64,000 nt of DNA, taken from Bradyrhizobium sp. in8p8 (GTDB lineage: Bacteria > Pseudomonadota > Alphaproteobacteria > Rhizobiales > Xanthobacteraceae). The stretch covers positions 186,001 to 250,000 of the forward strand of contig NZ_AUGD01000008.1 in the NCBI RefSeq assembly GCF_000426845.1, read 5' to 3'. The position numbers and the translations under genes were made by a program. Positions 1 to 8,815 of the stretch are shown here, piece by piece. The notes below the pieces were generated by a model. It searched no databases. It saw nothing but the letters and a program-made list of their open reading frames with translations, and was not told the DNA's origin. Within the stretch, counting starts at the first letter, position 1. Each line of letters opens with the position of its first letter.

Positions 1-1199
1 GTGTAGGGGTCGGTCGCGATCGGACTGGACAGGGAGATGTCGATCTCGCCGACATGGTTGCGGCCGATCACCCTGTTCTCGGAGCTCGAGAGCTCGCCGG
101 GATCGATCGCCTTCTCGATGGCAACCACGGTGGCGCGGCTTTCCTTCGGCCCGCAGCGCACCAGCAGCTGGTCGCCCCTGGCGAGCGGCTTGTCGTGCAG
201 CCAGAAGATCCGCGCGCGCAGCCGCCGCGTTTCGCGCGGTGCGCTGCCTGCATGCGCGACGATGTCGCCGCGCTCGATGAACAATTCGCGATCGAGCGTG
301 ATGCCGACCGAGCGGCCCGCGCCCTGACGGCTGGCGACCGACGTTACCGGCCAGCTCTCGACCGACTTGATCCTGGCGATCTTGCCGGCGGGCATGATCA
401 CGATCTCGTCGCCGGCGATCAGGTTGCCGGACTCGATGCGGCCCGCGACGATGCGGCGGTCGTCGAATTTGTAAATTGCCTGCACCGGCAGCCGTAGCGG
501 CAGTGCCTCCAGCGCCCGTGCGGGCTCGAGCCGGTCAAGCGCTTCGACCACGCTTGGTCCCTTGTACCAGCCGATCCGATCGGTGCGCTCCGCGACGCCG
601 TCGCCGTCGCGCGCCGAAATCGGGATCACCGCCGTCGGTGTCACGCCGAGGCCATTGAGATGCGCGGAGATCTCGTCGCTGATCGCGTTGAAGCGGTTGA
701 CGGAGAAATCGACGCGATCCATTTTGTTGACGACGACCGCAACCTGCTTCACGCCGAGCAGATGCAGGAGATAGCCATGCCGCCTGGTCTGGTCGCGCAC
801 ACCCTCGAGCGCATCGATGATCAGCACCGCGCCGTCGGCCTGGGAGGCGCCGGTGATCATGTTGCGCAGGAACTCGGCATGGCCGGGCGCGTCGATCAGC
901 ACGATGTCGCGCGAATTGGTGCGGAAACGGATCTGCGTGGTGTCGATGGTGATGCCCTGGTCGCGCTCGGTCTGCAGCGCATCGAGCAGGAACGACCATT
1001 CGAACGGCATGCCGCGCCGCGCGCTGACGGCTTTCAACATGTCCAGCTTGCCCTCGGGCAGGCTGCCGGTCTCGTGCAGGAGCCGGCCGACCAGCGTCGA
1101 CTTGCCGTGATCGACATGGCCGACGATGACGATGCGCACCTGGGGACGGGTGGTGCCGTTCGGAGTGCTCGGCGGAGCCGTGGTGACGATCATGTTCAT
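1..1199 (-). CDS. cysN: Sulfate adenylyltransferase subunit 1 (CysN or CysNC), 3' part outside the window
   Basis: GTPase subunit of ATP sulfurylase, which with CysD makes adenosine 5'-phosphosulfate from sulfate and ATP in the cytoplasm. The reading frame on the minus strand starts at ATG 1199 (a second ATG lies at 1193) and is open to the left edge, so about 399 codons are visible. The translation-factor-type GTPase motifs are clear: P-loop GHVDHGKST, switch region DQGITID, DAPGHAEF and NKMD. It begins 21 bp after the cysD stop, so the two form a leftward operon. Because the 3' end is missing I cannot tell a plain CysN from a CysNC fusion carrying an APS kinase domain. Confidence 0.93.
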   Translation of the reverse strand, partial: MNMIVTTAPPSTPNGTTRPQVRIVIVGHVDHGKSTLVGRLLHETGSLPEGKLDMLKAVSARRGMPFEWSFLLDALQTERDQGITIDTTQIRFRTNSRDIVLIDAPGHAEFLRNMITGASQADGAVLIIDALEGVRDQTRRHGYLLHLLGVKQVAVVVNKMDRVDFSVNRFNAISDEISAHLNGLGVTPTAVIPISARDGDGVAERTDRIGWYKGPSVVEALDRLEPARALEALPLRLPVQAIYKFDDRRIVAGRIESGNLIAGDEIVIMPAGKIARIKSVESWPVTSVASRQGAGRSVGITLDRELFIERGDIVAHAGSAPRETRRLRARIFWLHDKPLARGDQLLVRCGPKESRATVVAIEKAIDPGELSSSENRVIGRNHVGEIDISLSSPIATDPY

Positions 1200-1220
1200 G
1201 GAACGCTCGCGTCCTTGAGG

Positions 1221-2117
1221 TCAGAGATAGCCGGCGACGCGCAGGCGCTCGAAAGCGTCCTCGGTCTCGTGATCGAGCGCGCGCCCCGAGCGCTCCGGTA
1301 CCTTGGTCTGTTCGAGCTCGATCAGGATCTCGTCGATGTTCGAAGCGTTTGAGGCGACCGGATTGGTAATGTCCTGGTCACCCAGCGAGCGATAGCGCTT
1401 GCCGTTCCTGGCGAGGTACAACGGAATGATCGGGATGTTCTCGCGCTTGGTGTAGGCCCAGATGTCGGCCTCGGTCCAATGCAGGATCGGATGGATGCGC
1501 AGATGCGCGCCCTGCGGCGGCGAGGCGTTGAAATGATCCCAGAACTCCGGCGGCTGGTCGCGCACATCCCAATTGCCTTCGAGGCCGCGCGGCGAGAACA
1601 CGCGCTCCTTGGCGCGCGTCGCCTCCTCGTCGCGGCGGATGCCGGCGATCAGGCCGTCGAAGCCGTATTTGGCGAGCGCCATCTTGAGGCCCTCGGTCTT
1701 GCGCGCGGCGGAACGCGCGGCCGGCGGCAGCGTCGGGTCGACGGCATCGATCGGCGGGCAGGGCTCGACGCGCAAATCGAGATCCCATTCTTTGCCGTAA
1801 TGATCGCGGAAGCGATACATCTCCGGAAACTTCTTGCCGGTATCGACGTGAAGAGCCGGGAACGGCATCTTGCCGAAGAAGGCTTTCCGCGCCAGCCAGA
1901 TCATCACGTTGGAATCTTTCCCGAGCGACCACAACAAGGCGATCTTCTTCAGCCGGGCAAAAGCCTCGCGGAAGATGTAGATGCTCTGCGCCTCGAGCTG
2001 GTCGAGATGGTCCATGCTCGGAGCGACATCGGCGGAGAATTCTTGCGCGCGCGCGGGGTCGGCCGGCGCCGGCTTGCTCACTCGATCAGCGGCGGAATCG
2101 TCCTTGAGAAGATGCAT
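1221..2117 (-). CDS. cysD: Sulfate adenylyltransferase subunit 2 (CysD)
   Basis: Catalytic N-type ATP pyrophosphatase subunit of ATP sulfurylase, the first step of sulfate activation. The 298-residue frame carries the PP-loop variant SLGKDSNVM, the following HVDTGKKFPEMY segment and the typical C-terminal sections (RRDEEATRAKERVFS, LGDQDITNPV). The N-terminus is longer than in E. coli CysD; a second ATG 34 codons in (2015) matches the usual family start, but neither start has a strong Shine-Dalgarno sequence. It is divergent from cysG across an AT-rich gap and lies directly upstream of cysN. Confidence 0.95.
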   Translation of the reverse strand: MHLLKDDSAADRVSKPAPADPARAQEFSADVAPSMDHLDQLEAQSIYIFREAFARLKKIALLWSLGKDSNVMIWLARKAFFGKMPFPALHVDTGKKFPEMYRFRDHYGKEWDLDLRVEPCPPIDAVDPTLPPAARSAARKTEGLKMALAKYGFDGLIAGIRRDEEATRAKERVFSPRGLEGNWDVRDQPPEFWDHFNASPPQGAHLRIHPILHWTEADIWAYTKRENIPIIPLYLARNGKRYRSLGDQDITNPVASNASNIDEILIELEQTKVPERSGRALDHETEDAFERLRVAGYL

Positions 2118-2259
2118 CTCTGCGACTTTGCGTTTGGAGGCGAAAATTCTATAGTTGCAGTGCGGAAGAGAAGAAAAAATTTTCTCTTTGCGCGCTAGAA
2201 ACGAGACATATATAGAAAATAATTCCAGTCAACCCCGGTTGTGGGGAAGCGAGTAGCGC
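2118..2259. promoter_or_regulatory. Divergent cysD / cysG control region
   Basis: 142-bp gap between the leftward cysDN and rightward cysG operons, clearly AT-richer than its surroundings. It contains an interrupted inverted repeat with arms AGAGAA and TTCTCT at 2167-2187 around an A/T run, and a TATATAGAAAATAATT stretch at about 2210-2224. These are the expected place for a shared sulfur-responsive operator and the two promoters, but the regulator cannot be named from the sequence. Confidence 0.45.
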
Positions 2260-3684
2260 ATGCGGTTCTTGCCGGTATTTCTCGATCTCAAGGCCGGTCC
2301 GGTGGTCCTCATCGGTGCGGGCGAGCTTTTGCGCGCCAAGCTGCGCGTGCTCGCTGCTGCCGGCGCACGCATCCGCGTGCACGCGATCGACGGTAACCAT
2401 GACCTTGGCCTCAACCCGGAAGATGCGGCGCGCGTCGAGATCGCGGCGGGCGATCCGCTCACGGCCGATCTCTCAGGTGTCATCGCCATCGTTTGCGCTG
2501 GTGCGGGTGATGTCGGGGTGGCGATGTCGGTCCGCGCCAAGGCTGCCGGCCTGCCCGTCAACGTCATGGACGATCTCGAACATTCCAGCTTCATTTTCCC
2601 GGCGATCGTCGATCGCGGGGATGTCGTGGTCGCGGTCGGCACCGGCGGAACCTCGCCGGTGGTGGCGCGTCGCGTGCGGGAGAAGATCGAGGCGCTGCTG
2701 CCGGCCCGCATCGGCGAGCTTGCGGAGTTCATCGGCGGCTTCCGCAAGTCCATCAACGAACGTATCGCCGAATTTCCGCTGCGTCGCCGCTTCTGGGAGC
2801 GCGTGATCGACGGTCCGATCGGCGCCGCCGTGCTCGCCGGTCGCAGGAGCGAAGCGGACGCATCGCTCAAGGCGATTGCCGACCCTTCCGAATTCGCGCG
2901 TGCCGACAAGCCGGAAGGCTCGGTCGCGCTGGTCGGTGCGGGGCCAGGCGATCCCGATCTGCTCACCATCAAGGCGCTGCGCGCGTTGCAGGATGCGGAC
3001 GTCGTTTTCCATGACGAACTGGTCTCGCCCGAGATTCTCGATCGCATCCGCCGCGACACCACGCGCGTCGCGGTCGGCCGCCGCGTCGGCAAGCCCGGCA
3101 TCGGCCAGGACGCTATCAACAAGCGCATGATCGAGGCGGCGCAATCCGGTCAGCGCGTGGTGCGGCTGAAGGGCGGCGATCCCTTCGTGTTCGGCCGCGG
3201 CGGCGAAGAGGTTGAAGCGCTGCGTGCCGCCGGCGTCGCTTATTCGATCATCCCCGGCATCACGGCGGGCCTCGGCGGCGCCGCCGATTTCGAGGTGCCG
3301 CTGACGTACCGCCATGAAGCGACGCGCATCACTTTCCTCACCGCACACAAGGCGCGCGATGCGGAAGCCGTCGACTGGTCGACGTTGACCGACACCAAGA
3401 TGACCGTCGTGGTCTACATGGGCATGACCGCGGCGCCGGCCGTGCGCGCGGGCCTGTTCGCGGCCGGCCGCTCGCCGGAGACGCCGGTCGGCGTGTTCGC
3501 CCGCGTCACGCGGCCCGATGCGCAAGGCGCGATCGGCACGCTGCGGGATCTGCCCGAACTGGTGCGGCGGACCCAGGGCGGTCCCGCCATCCTCATCATC
3601 GGCGACGTGGTCCGGCACGCCGGCTCGCTTCGCCGCCAATCTCCAAGACAAATCATCTCCGACCTCCTGGATGCAGCCGAATGA
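2260..3684 (+). CDS. cysG: Siroheme synthase (CysG-type fusion)
   Basis: Makes siroheme, the cofactor of the sulfite reductase encoded downstream. The 474 residues divide into an N-terminal precorrin-2 dehydrogenase/ferrochelatase half (residues ~1-205, nucleotide-binding GAGELLRAKLR near residue 18) and a C-terminal uroporphyrinogen-III C-methyltransferase half from about residue 223, with GAGPGDPDLLT, RLKGGDPFVFGRGGEE and the PGITAG motif. The length fits the bifunctional family. It opens the rightward cys operon; its stop overlaps the next start in an ATGA arrangement. Confidence 0.95.
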   Translation: MRFLPVFLDLKAGPVVLIGAGELLRAKLRVLAAAGARIRVHAIDGNHDLGLNPEDAARVEIAAGDPLTADLSGVIAIVCAGAGDVGVAMSVRAKAAGLPVNVMDDLEHSSFIFPAIVDRGDVVVAVGTGGTSPVVARRVREKIEALLPARIGELAEFIGGFRKSINERIAEFPLRRRFWERVIDGPIGAAVLAGRRSEADASLKAIADPSEFARADKPEGSVALVGAGPGDPDLLTIKALRALQDADVVFHDELVSPEILDRIRRDTTRVAVGRRVGKPGIGQDAINKRMIEAAQSGQRVVRLKGGDPFVFGRGGEEVEALRAAGVAYSIIPGITAGLGGAADFEVPLTYRHEATRITFLTAHKARDAEAVDWSTLTDTKMTVVVYMGMTAAPAVRAGLFAAGRSPETPVGVFARVTRPDAQGAIGTLRDLPELVRRTQGGPAILIIGDVVRHAGSLRRQSPRQIISDLLDAAE

Positions 3685-3998
3685 CCTCTCCGCTCGAACA
3701 AAAGAAGATCCGCATCGCCGGCCCCTCCGTCGTGACCGCCAACCGCACCTGGGACGGCATCGTCGTGTACCGCACCGCCGCTAGGGCCTGGTCCGCGGAG
3801 CTCTCGGAAGCCGCGATCGTGCGCAACTCCGAGGAGGCCAAGGCGTTGCTTGCGGAGGCCGTGGCCGATGACGTCGGTGCCATCGGTCCCTATATCGCGC
3901 CGGTTCAGATCGGTGCCGACGGCAGGATCGTTCCCGGCAATCTGCGCGAACAGATTCGCCGCACCGGCGTCACCATCGGACAGCCGGCCCAGGTTTAA
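3681..3998 (+). CDS. DUF2849 family protein between cysG and cysI
   Basis: 105-residue protein of the DUF2849 family, recognised by its size, position and the start with ITANRTWDG-like text (here VVTANRTWDGIVVYR). The family is regularly found between siroheme synthase and sulfite reductase genes in alphaproteobacteria. The start overlaps the cysG stop by four bases and cysI begins 12 bp after the stop, so it is translationally embedded in the operon. Function is unknown; context implies an accessory role in sulfite reduction. No signal peptide or membrane segment. Confidence 0.85.
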   Translation: MTSPLEQKKIRIAGPSVVTANRTWDGIVVYRTAARAWSAELSEAAIVRNSEEAKALLAEAVADDVGAIGPYIAPVQIGADGRIVPGNLREQIRRTGVTIGQPAQV

Positions 3999-4009
3999 GG
4001 CACGCACTC

Positions 4010-5665
4010 ATGTATGCTTACGACGAAATCGACCGCACGCTCGTCAACGAGCGCGTCTCGGAGTTCCGCGACCAGGTGAAGCGGCGCCTCTCCGGCGAAC
4101 TCACCGAGGACGAGTTCAAGATCCTGCGGCTTCAGAACGGCGTGTATCTGCAGCTGCACGCCTACATGTTCCGCGTCGCGATCCCCTACGGCACGCTGGC
4201 GACCAACCAGCTGCGGGCGCTCGCCCACGTCGCGCGCAAATACGACCGCGGCTACGGCCATTTCACCACGCGGCAAAACATCCAGTTCAACTGGATCAAG
4301 CTCGCCGAGCTGCCGGACGCGCTCGAAGACCTTGCCAAGGTCGGCATCCATGCGATGCAGACCTCCGGCAACAACATGCGCAACGTCACCTCGGACCAGT
4401 GGGCCGGCGTCGCGCCCGGCGAGATCGAGGATCCCCGCATCTGGTCGGAGCTGATCCGCCAGCACACCACGCTGCATCCGGAATTCTCGTTCCTGCCGCG
4501 CAAGTTCAAGATTGCGATCACCGCCTCGGATCACGACCGCGCCGCGATCAAGATCCACGACATCGGCCTGCGCCTGATCAGGAACGAGAAGGGGGAGACC
4601 GGCTTCGAGGTACTGGTCGGCGGCGGTCTCGGCCGCACGCCCTTCATCGCCAAGACCATCAAGCACTTCGTGCACGGACGCGACATCCTCAGCTACATCG
4701 AGGCGATCTTGCGCGTCTACAATCAGTACGGCCGCCGCGACAACATCTACAAGGCGCGCATCAAGATCCTTGTGCACGAGCTCGGCATCGAGAAGTTCTC
4801 GCGCGAGGTCGAGGAGGAGTGGCAGCAGATCCGCAACTCCTCGCTCCAGATCGACGACGAGGTGATCGAGGACATCCGCTCGCGCTTCACCTATCCCGCC
4901 TACGAGAAGCTGCCGCACATGCCCGACGAGCTGCGCCAGGCCGCGGCCGATCCGGATTTCGAGGCGTGGCGCAAGAACTCGGTCGCACCGCACAAGGTGC
5001 AGGGCTATTCCATCGTCACGATCTCGCTGAAGCCGACCGGCGGCCCTCCGGGCGATGCCACCGCCAAGCAGATGGACGCGCTCGCCGATCTCGCCGACCA
5101 ATATTCCTTCGGCGAGATTCGCGTCGGCCACGAGCAGAACCTGGCGCTGCCGCATGTGGCCAAGCGCGATCTGCCGGCGCTGTGGAAGGCGCTCGACAAG
5201 CTCGGGCTCGCGACGCCGAACGTCAATCTGATCACCGACATCATCGCCTGCCCGGGGCTCGATTATTGCTCGCTGGCGAATGCCCGCTCGATCCCGATCG
5301 CGCAGGAGCTGACGCGGCGCTTCGCCAATCACGAGCTCGCCAACCTCATCGGCCGGCTCCACATCAACATCTCCGGCTGCATCAATGCCTGCGGCCATCA
5401 CCATGTCGGCCACATCGGCATTCTCGGCGTCGAGAAGAACGGCGAGGAAGTCTACCAGATCACGATCGGCGGCCGCGCCGACGAGAACGCCACGCTCGGG
5501 ACCCTGATCGGCCCCGGCGTCAAGTTCGACGAAGTCGCCGATGTCGTCGAAGACGTCGTGGAAGCCTATCTGGCGCTGCGTGAGCGGCCGGAGGAGCTGT
5601 TCATGGATACGGTCAAGCGCCTCGGCGTCGAACCCTTCAAGGAGCGTGTCTATGCCACTCGTTAG
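4010..5665 (+). CDS. cysI: Assimilatory sulfite reductase, siroheme/4Fe-4S hemoprotein
   Basis: Reduces sulfite to sulfide. The 551-residue protein has the duplicated nitrite/sulfite reductase architecture and the cluster/siroheme ligands: a C-x5-C pair in ACPGLDYC at about residue 413 and a C-x3-C pair in SGCINACGHHH at about residue 455. The TSGNNMRNVTSD segment of the first half binds siroheme in relatives. The start ATG 4010 lies 12 bp behind the DUF2849 gene, and the 3' end overlaps the DUF934 gene by 14 bp. A nitrite reductase is the main alternative, but all neighbours are sulfur-assimilation genes. Confidence 0.94.
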   Translation: MYAYDEIDRTLVNERVSEFRDQVKRRLSGELTEDEFKILRLQNGVYLQLHAYMFRVAIPYGTLATNQLRALAHVARKYDRGYGHFTTRQNIQFNWIKLAELPDALEDLAKVGIHAMQTSGNNMRNVTSDQWAGVAPGEIEDPRIWSELIRQHTTLHPEFSFLPRKFKIAITASDHDRAAIKIHDIGLRLIRNEKGETGFEVLVGGGLGRTPFIAKTIKHFVHGRDILSYIEAILRVYNQYGRRDNIYKARIKILVHELGIEKFSREVEEEWQQIRNSSLQIDDEVIEDIRSRFTYPAYEKLPHMPDELRQAAADPDFEAWRKNSVAPHKVQGYSIVTISLKPTGGPPGDATAKQMDALADLADQYSFGEIRVGHEQNLALPHVAKRDLPALWKALDKLGLATPNVNLITDIIACPGLDYCSLANARSIPIAQELTRRFANHELANLIGRLHINISGCINACGHHHVGHIGILGVEKNGEEVYQITIGGRADENATLGTLIGPGVKFDEVADVVEDVVEAYLALRERPEELFMDTVKRLGVEPFKERVYATR

Positions 5666-6167
5666 CGGCGGAAAGATCACGGGCGACGGCTTCGTCAAGC
5701 TCGCCGTCGACACCCCGCTGCCCGAGGGCGGCGACATCCTGGTGCCGGCCGAGCGGTTTCTCGCTGAGGCCGACGCGCTGCTCGAGCGTTCGGGCAAGGT
5801 TGGCGTGATCTGGCCGAACAATCGTGACATCGCTGAGCTGGTGCCGTATCTCGGCAAGGTCGCCGCCGTCGCGCTGGTGTTTCCGACGTTCCGGGACGGG
5901 CGCGCCTACAGCCAGGCGAGGCTGCTCCGCGAGCGCTACAATTACCGCGGCGAGTTGCGCGCCACCGGCCAGGTGCTGCGCGACCAGTTCGTGTTCATGC
6001 TGCGCGCCGGGTTCGATGCCTTCGAGGTGAAGAAGCAGGCTGATGCCGAGGCCTTCATGCAGACGGCCAAGCGCTATTCGGTGTTCTACCAGCCGACCGG
6101 CGACGGCCGCATCACGGCGCTGCACCGGCGCATGCAGCTGCGTCATTCTGAAGGTGTCGGCACGTGA
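5652..6167 (+). CDS. DUF934 family protein
   Basis: 171-residue protein of the DUF934 family, marked by the block FRDGRAYSQARLLRERY and the following RATGQVLRDQF. I start it at ATG 5652 (MPLVSGGK), inside the 3' end of cysI; an earlier in-frame ATG at 5541 would overlap cysI far more. DUF934 proteins sit next to cysI/cysH in many proteobacteria and are thought to be sulfite-reductase accessory proteins; their biochemistry is not established. The stop overlaps the GTG start of cysH. Confidence 0.88.
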   Translation: MPLVSGGKITGDGFVKLAVDTPLPEGGDILVPAERFLAEADALLERSGKVGVIWPNNRDIAELVPYLGKVAAVALVFPTFRDGRAYSQARLLRERYNYRGELRATGQVLRDQFVFMLRAGFDAFEVKKQADAEAFMQTAKRYSVFYQPTGDGRITALHRRMQLRHSEGVGT

Positions 6168-6889
6168 ATGCGGTCGCGCCTCAGGTTTCAGCAGTCTCTT
6201 CGTTGCCCTCGGCGGACGAGCTCGATCGCGCCTTGCGCGATGCCTCGCCAGCGGAGATCGTTGCGGCGGCGCTGAAGACGGTCGGGCGCGACAAGCTCGC
6301 GCTGGTGTCGTCCTTCGGCACGGAATCGGCGACGCTCCTCAAGGTCATGGCAGACGTCGATGCTGCGATTCCGGTGATCTTTCTCGACACCGGCTGGTTG
6401 TTTGAGGAGACGCTGGCTTATCGCGATACGCTGATCGCCACGCTGGGCCTCAAGGATGTCCGCTCGGTCAAGCCGGCCGAGGAGGTGCTGTCGCTCGACG
6501 ATCCCGACCGCGATCTCTGGTTCTCCGATCCCGACGCCTGTTGCCGCATTCGCAAGGTCGAGCCGCTGGCGCGCGCGCTGCAGCCGTTCTCGGCCTGGAT
6601 CAACGGCCGCAAGCGTTTCCAGGGCAATGCGCGCGCCGAGATTCCGGTCGTCGAGGACGATGGCGTGCGCTTGAAGTTCAATCCCTTCGCCAATGTTTCG
6701 CGCCAGGAGATCGAGGCGATCTTCGTCCGCGCCAGGCTGCCGAGGCATCCTCTGGTTGCTTCAGGATTCCTGTCGGTTGGGTGCATGCCTTGCACCAGCA
6801 GAACGACCGAGGGTGAGGATGCGCGCGCTGGTCGCTGGCGCGGCCGAGCCAAGACAGAATGCGGCATTCACACGATGAAGGCTTCGTAG
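6164..6889 (+). CDS. cysH: Adenylylsulfate (APS) reductase, CysH family
   Basis: Reduces activated sulfate to sulfite. The 241 residues contain the SFGTESATLL nucleotide-binding loop, a CC pair in DACCRIRK (~residue 125), a CxxC in GCMPCT (~residue 207) and the C-terminal ECGIH catalytic cysteine. The two cysteine pairs are the 4Fe-4S ligands that mark the plant/bacterial APS-reductase type rather than the PAPS-using enterobacterial type. GTG start at 6164 overlaps the DUF934 stop (GTGA). Directly after the stop, remnant transporter sequence begins, so a deletion may have brought the cys operon next to the transporter genes. Confidence 0.94.
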   Translation: MNAVAPQVSAVSSLPSADELDRALRDASPAEIVAAALKTVGRDKLALVSSFGTESATLLKVMADVDAAIPVIFLDTGWLFEETLAYRDTLIATLGLKDVRSVKPAEEVLSLDDPDRDLWFSDPDACCRIRKVEPLARALQPFSAWINGRKRFQGNARAEIPVVEDDGVRLKFNPFANVSRQEIEAIFVRARLPRHPLVASGFLSVGCMPCTSRTTEGEDARAGRWRGRAKTECGIHTMKAS

Positions 6890-6892
6890 CAC

Positions 6893-7401
6893 CGTCACGA
6901 GGCTTCGACCGCCCATCGGAAGGAGACAGGCAAGAGCGTCGGGATCAGGCCGTCGCATGGCGATAGCGTTCGCAGGCGCGCGCGGTGATCGATGGATGGC
7001 AGGCCGATGTGCTGACGCTTACGCTGGCCTGTGGGATCGACGCCATCGCGCGCAAGGGTCTCACCACGACCGATTGGCAGAAGCGCCTGCGCAGAATTCG
7101 TCGCCCTATCCGTGGCACTGCGTCGATCGATCCTCGCCGAGCCCCCGTCACCATCGTCGACGAGGTTGTCGACAGAAAAGCAGCCTGAACGCGGCTGACC
7201 CTTGCTTGCGGTATTGGTATACTAAGGGGCGCGAGCGGTCGCGGCGCGCACTTTCTATCGTTCCAGCGACGCCAAGATTGCGAGGAAAGCACGAGAGCAT
7301 CTTCGCGAAGATCGAGCTGTTCGGGACGTCTTCGGCGGTTGGACCAAGGCGCAGAAGGAGCATTTCGCCCATGGCGGCGACTTTGATCAGATCTACAAGA
7401 C
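6893..7401 (+). pseudogene. Shattered sulfate-binding protein gene (sbp/cysP remnant)
   Basis: No single frame is open, but ordered fragments in changing frames align with the periplasmic sulfate-binding protein family. They run: AHRKETGKSVGIRPSHGDS (~6912-6968), then QARAVIDGWQADVLTLTLA and GIDAIARKGLTTTDWQKRL (~6976-7092), then SILAEP and PVTIVDEVVDRKAA (~7122-7188, frame change at a C run), then FYRSSDAKIARK (~7251-7286) and finally DVFGGWTKAQKEHFAHGG with FDQIYK at 7325-7399. The signal peptide and the central ~130 residues are missing. This is a deleted, multiply frameshifted pseudogene that begins three bases after cysH. Confidence 0.88.
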
Positions 7402-7404
7402 TGA

Positions 7405-7611
7405 TCGGGCGTCGTCGAAGGCGTCTCCCGCCATGTTCGTGGCGAGACCAATAGGATGCCGCTGCTGGTCGAGATCCTCTACAACGAGTATCAGTTCGCC
7501 GCCGCCTTTGCGATCGCCTCGCTGCTGGCGATGCTGGCGCCGATCACGCTGATCGCGAAGGCCGTTCTCGAACGCCATCTGGACGAAGGACAGGACGCAA
7601 GTGACCATTGA
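7405..7611 (+). pseudogene. C-terminal remnant of sulfate ABC permease CysW
   Basis: An open stretch of 68 codons preceded by an in-frame TGA (7402). It encodes the last part of a CysW permease: VRGETNRMPLLVEILYNEYQ followed by a hydrophobic last membrane segment (FAAAFAIASLLAMLAPITL) and a short basic tail. It joins the end of the binding-protein remnant with only a few bases between, so the whole of cysT and about three quarters of cysW are gone. The original GTGA-type overlap with cysA is preserved: its stop at 7609-7611 lies inside the start of cysA. Confidence 0.85.
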
Positions 7612-8635
7612 AGTCAGAAATCTCGTCAAGACTTTCGGCAGCTTCAAAGCGCTTGACGGCATCGATCTCAAGGTCGACAGCGGCGAGCTGGTGGCGCTGC
7701 TTGGTCCGTCCGGCTCCGGAAAGACCACGTTGCTGCGGATCGTCGCCGGCCTCGACTGGCCCGATTCAGGCGAGGTCTTCATCAATGGCGAGGACGCACT
7801 GGCCCAGGGCGCGCGCGAGCGGCACGTCGGCTTCGTGTTCCAGCACTACGCGCTGTTCCGCCACATGACGGTGTTCGAGAACGTCGCCTTCGGTCTGCGC
7901 GTGCAGCCGCGCGCGGTCCGCAAGGACGAGGCCGCGATCCGGACCCGGGTCAAGGAGCTGCTCGATCTCGTGCAGCTCGACTGGCTCGCCGACCGCTATC
8001 CGAGCCAGCTTTCCGGTGGCCAGCGCCAGCGCATCGCGCTCGCCCGCGCGCTCGCGATCGAGCCGCGCATCCTGCTGCTCGACGAGCCGTTCGGCGCGCT
8101 CGATGCCAAGGTGCGGAAAGAGCTCCGCGAATGGCTGCGCTCCCTGCATCACGAAATCCACGTGACCTCGATCTTCGTCACCCATGATCAGGAGGAGGCG
8201 CTCGAAGTCGCCAACCGTGTCGTCGTGATGGACAAGGGCAGGATCGAGCAGATCGGCTCGCCCGGCGATGTCTATGAATATCCGGCGACCGCCTTCGTCC
8301 ACGGCTTCATCGGCGAGTCCATCGAGCTGCCGGTCCAGGTCGAGGGCGGTGCTGTCAGGCTCGGTGGCCGGCCGCTTCGGCTCGCAGCCGAAGGGCTTGC
8401 GCCTGGCGCGTCGAAGCTGTTCGTCCGGCGACACGACATGCTGATCGGCCCGCCCGGCAGCGGCGCGTTCGAGGGCGCTGTTCGGCATGTCCGCAATTTC
8501 GGCCCCGTACAGCGCGCCGAGGTCGCGCTGTCGGGCGGCGAGACCATCGAGATCGACGCCCCCCGCGACAAGGAGCTGCGCGTCGGCGACATGATCGGCT
8601 TGGAGCCCCGCCGCTACCGGATATTTGCGGGCTGA
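7601..8635 (+). CDS. cysA: Sulfate/thiosulfate ABC transporter ATP-binding protein (CysA), now without its permeases
   Basis: ATPase component of the sulfate importer, 344 residues, GTG start at 7601. Walker A GPSGSGKTT (~residue 36), Q-loop, signature LSGGQRQRIAL (~137) and Walker B ILLLDEPFGALD (~157) are all intact, followed by the C-terminal TOBE-like regulatory domain typical of CysA. The cognate permease genes immediately upstream are destroyed, so this protein either serves permeases encoded elsewhere or is an orphan not yet decayed. Its frame is undamaged. Confidence 0.92.
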   Translation: MTIEVRNLVKTFGSFKALDGIDLKVDSGELVALLGPSGSGKTTLLRIVAGLDWPDSGEVFINGEDALAQGARERHVGFVFQHYALFRHMTVFENVAFGLRVQPRAVRKDEAAIRTRVKELLDLVQLDWLADRYPSQLSGGQRQRIALARALAIEPRILLLDEPFGALDAKVRKELREWLRSLHHEIHVTSIFVTHDQEEALEVANRVVVMDKGRIEQIGSPGDVYEYPATAFVHGFIGESIELPVQVEGGAVRLGGRPLRLAAEGLAPGASKLFVRRHDMLIGPPGSGAFEGAVRHVRNFGPVQRAEVALSGGETIEIDAPRDKELRVGDMIGLEPRRYRIFAG

Positions 8636-8644
8636 GGCGCCCGG

Positions 8645-8730
8645 TCATTCCGGGGCGATGCGGAGCATCGAACCCGGAATCGCGAGATCGTCGCGCGAGA
8701 TTCCGGGCTCGCGCTGAGGCGCGCGTGGGG
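8645..8730. repeat. Palindromic intergenic repeat (ATTCCGGG type)
   Basis: Nested inverted repeats: ATTCCGGG at 8647-8654 pairs with CCCGGAAT at 8673-8680, which can alternatively pair with ATTCCGGG at 8700-8707. Between them are smaller stems such as CGATGC/GCATCG. This looks like one of the dispersed palindromic elements common between Bradyrhizobium genes; it could also act as a terminator for cysA although no T run follows. Confidence 0.6.
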
Positions 8731-8815
8731 AATAACGGCTCAATTTTTCCTCAAAATTCACCTTTCAGCCACGGTTGGTATGCAACAACGGCCCCTCATT
8801 TGGGGGTCTCGATTC

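Noticed and set aside
3850..5857. Long frames overlapping cysI in other frames (577 and 620 codons)
   Set aside because: Arg/Pro-rich or His/Asp-rich shadows of cysI with no recognisable motif or ribosome site.
7405..7611. Treating the cysW stub as a functional small membrane protein
   Set aside because: No start codon with ribosome site, an in-frame stop lies just before it, and it is exactly the end of a known permease.
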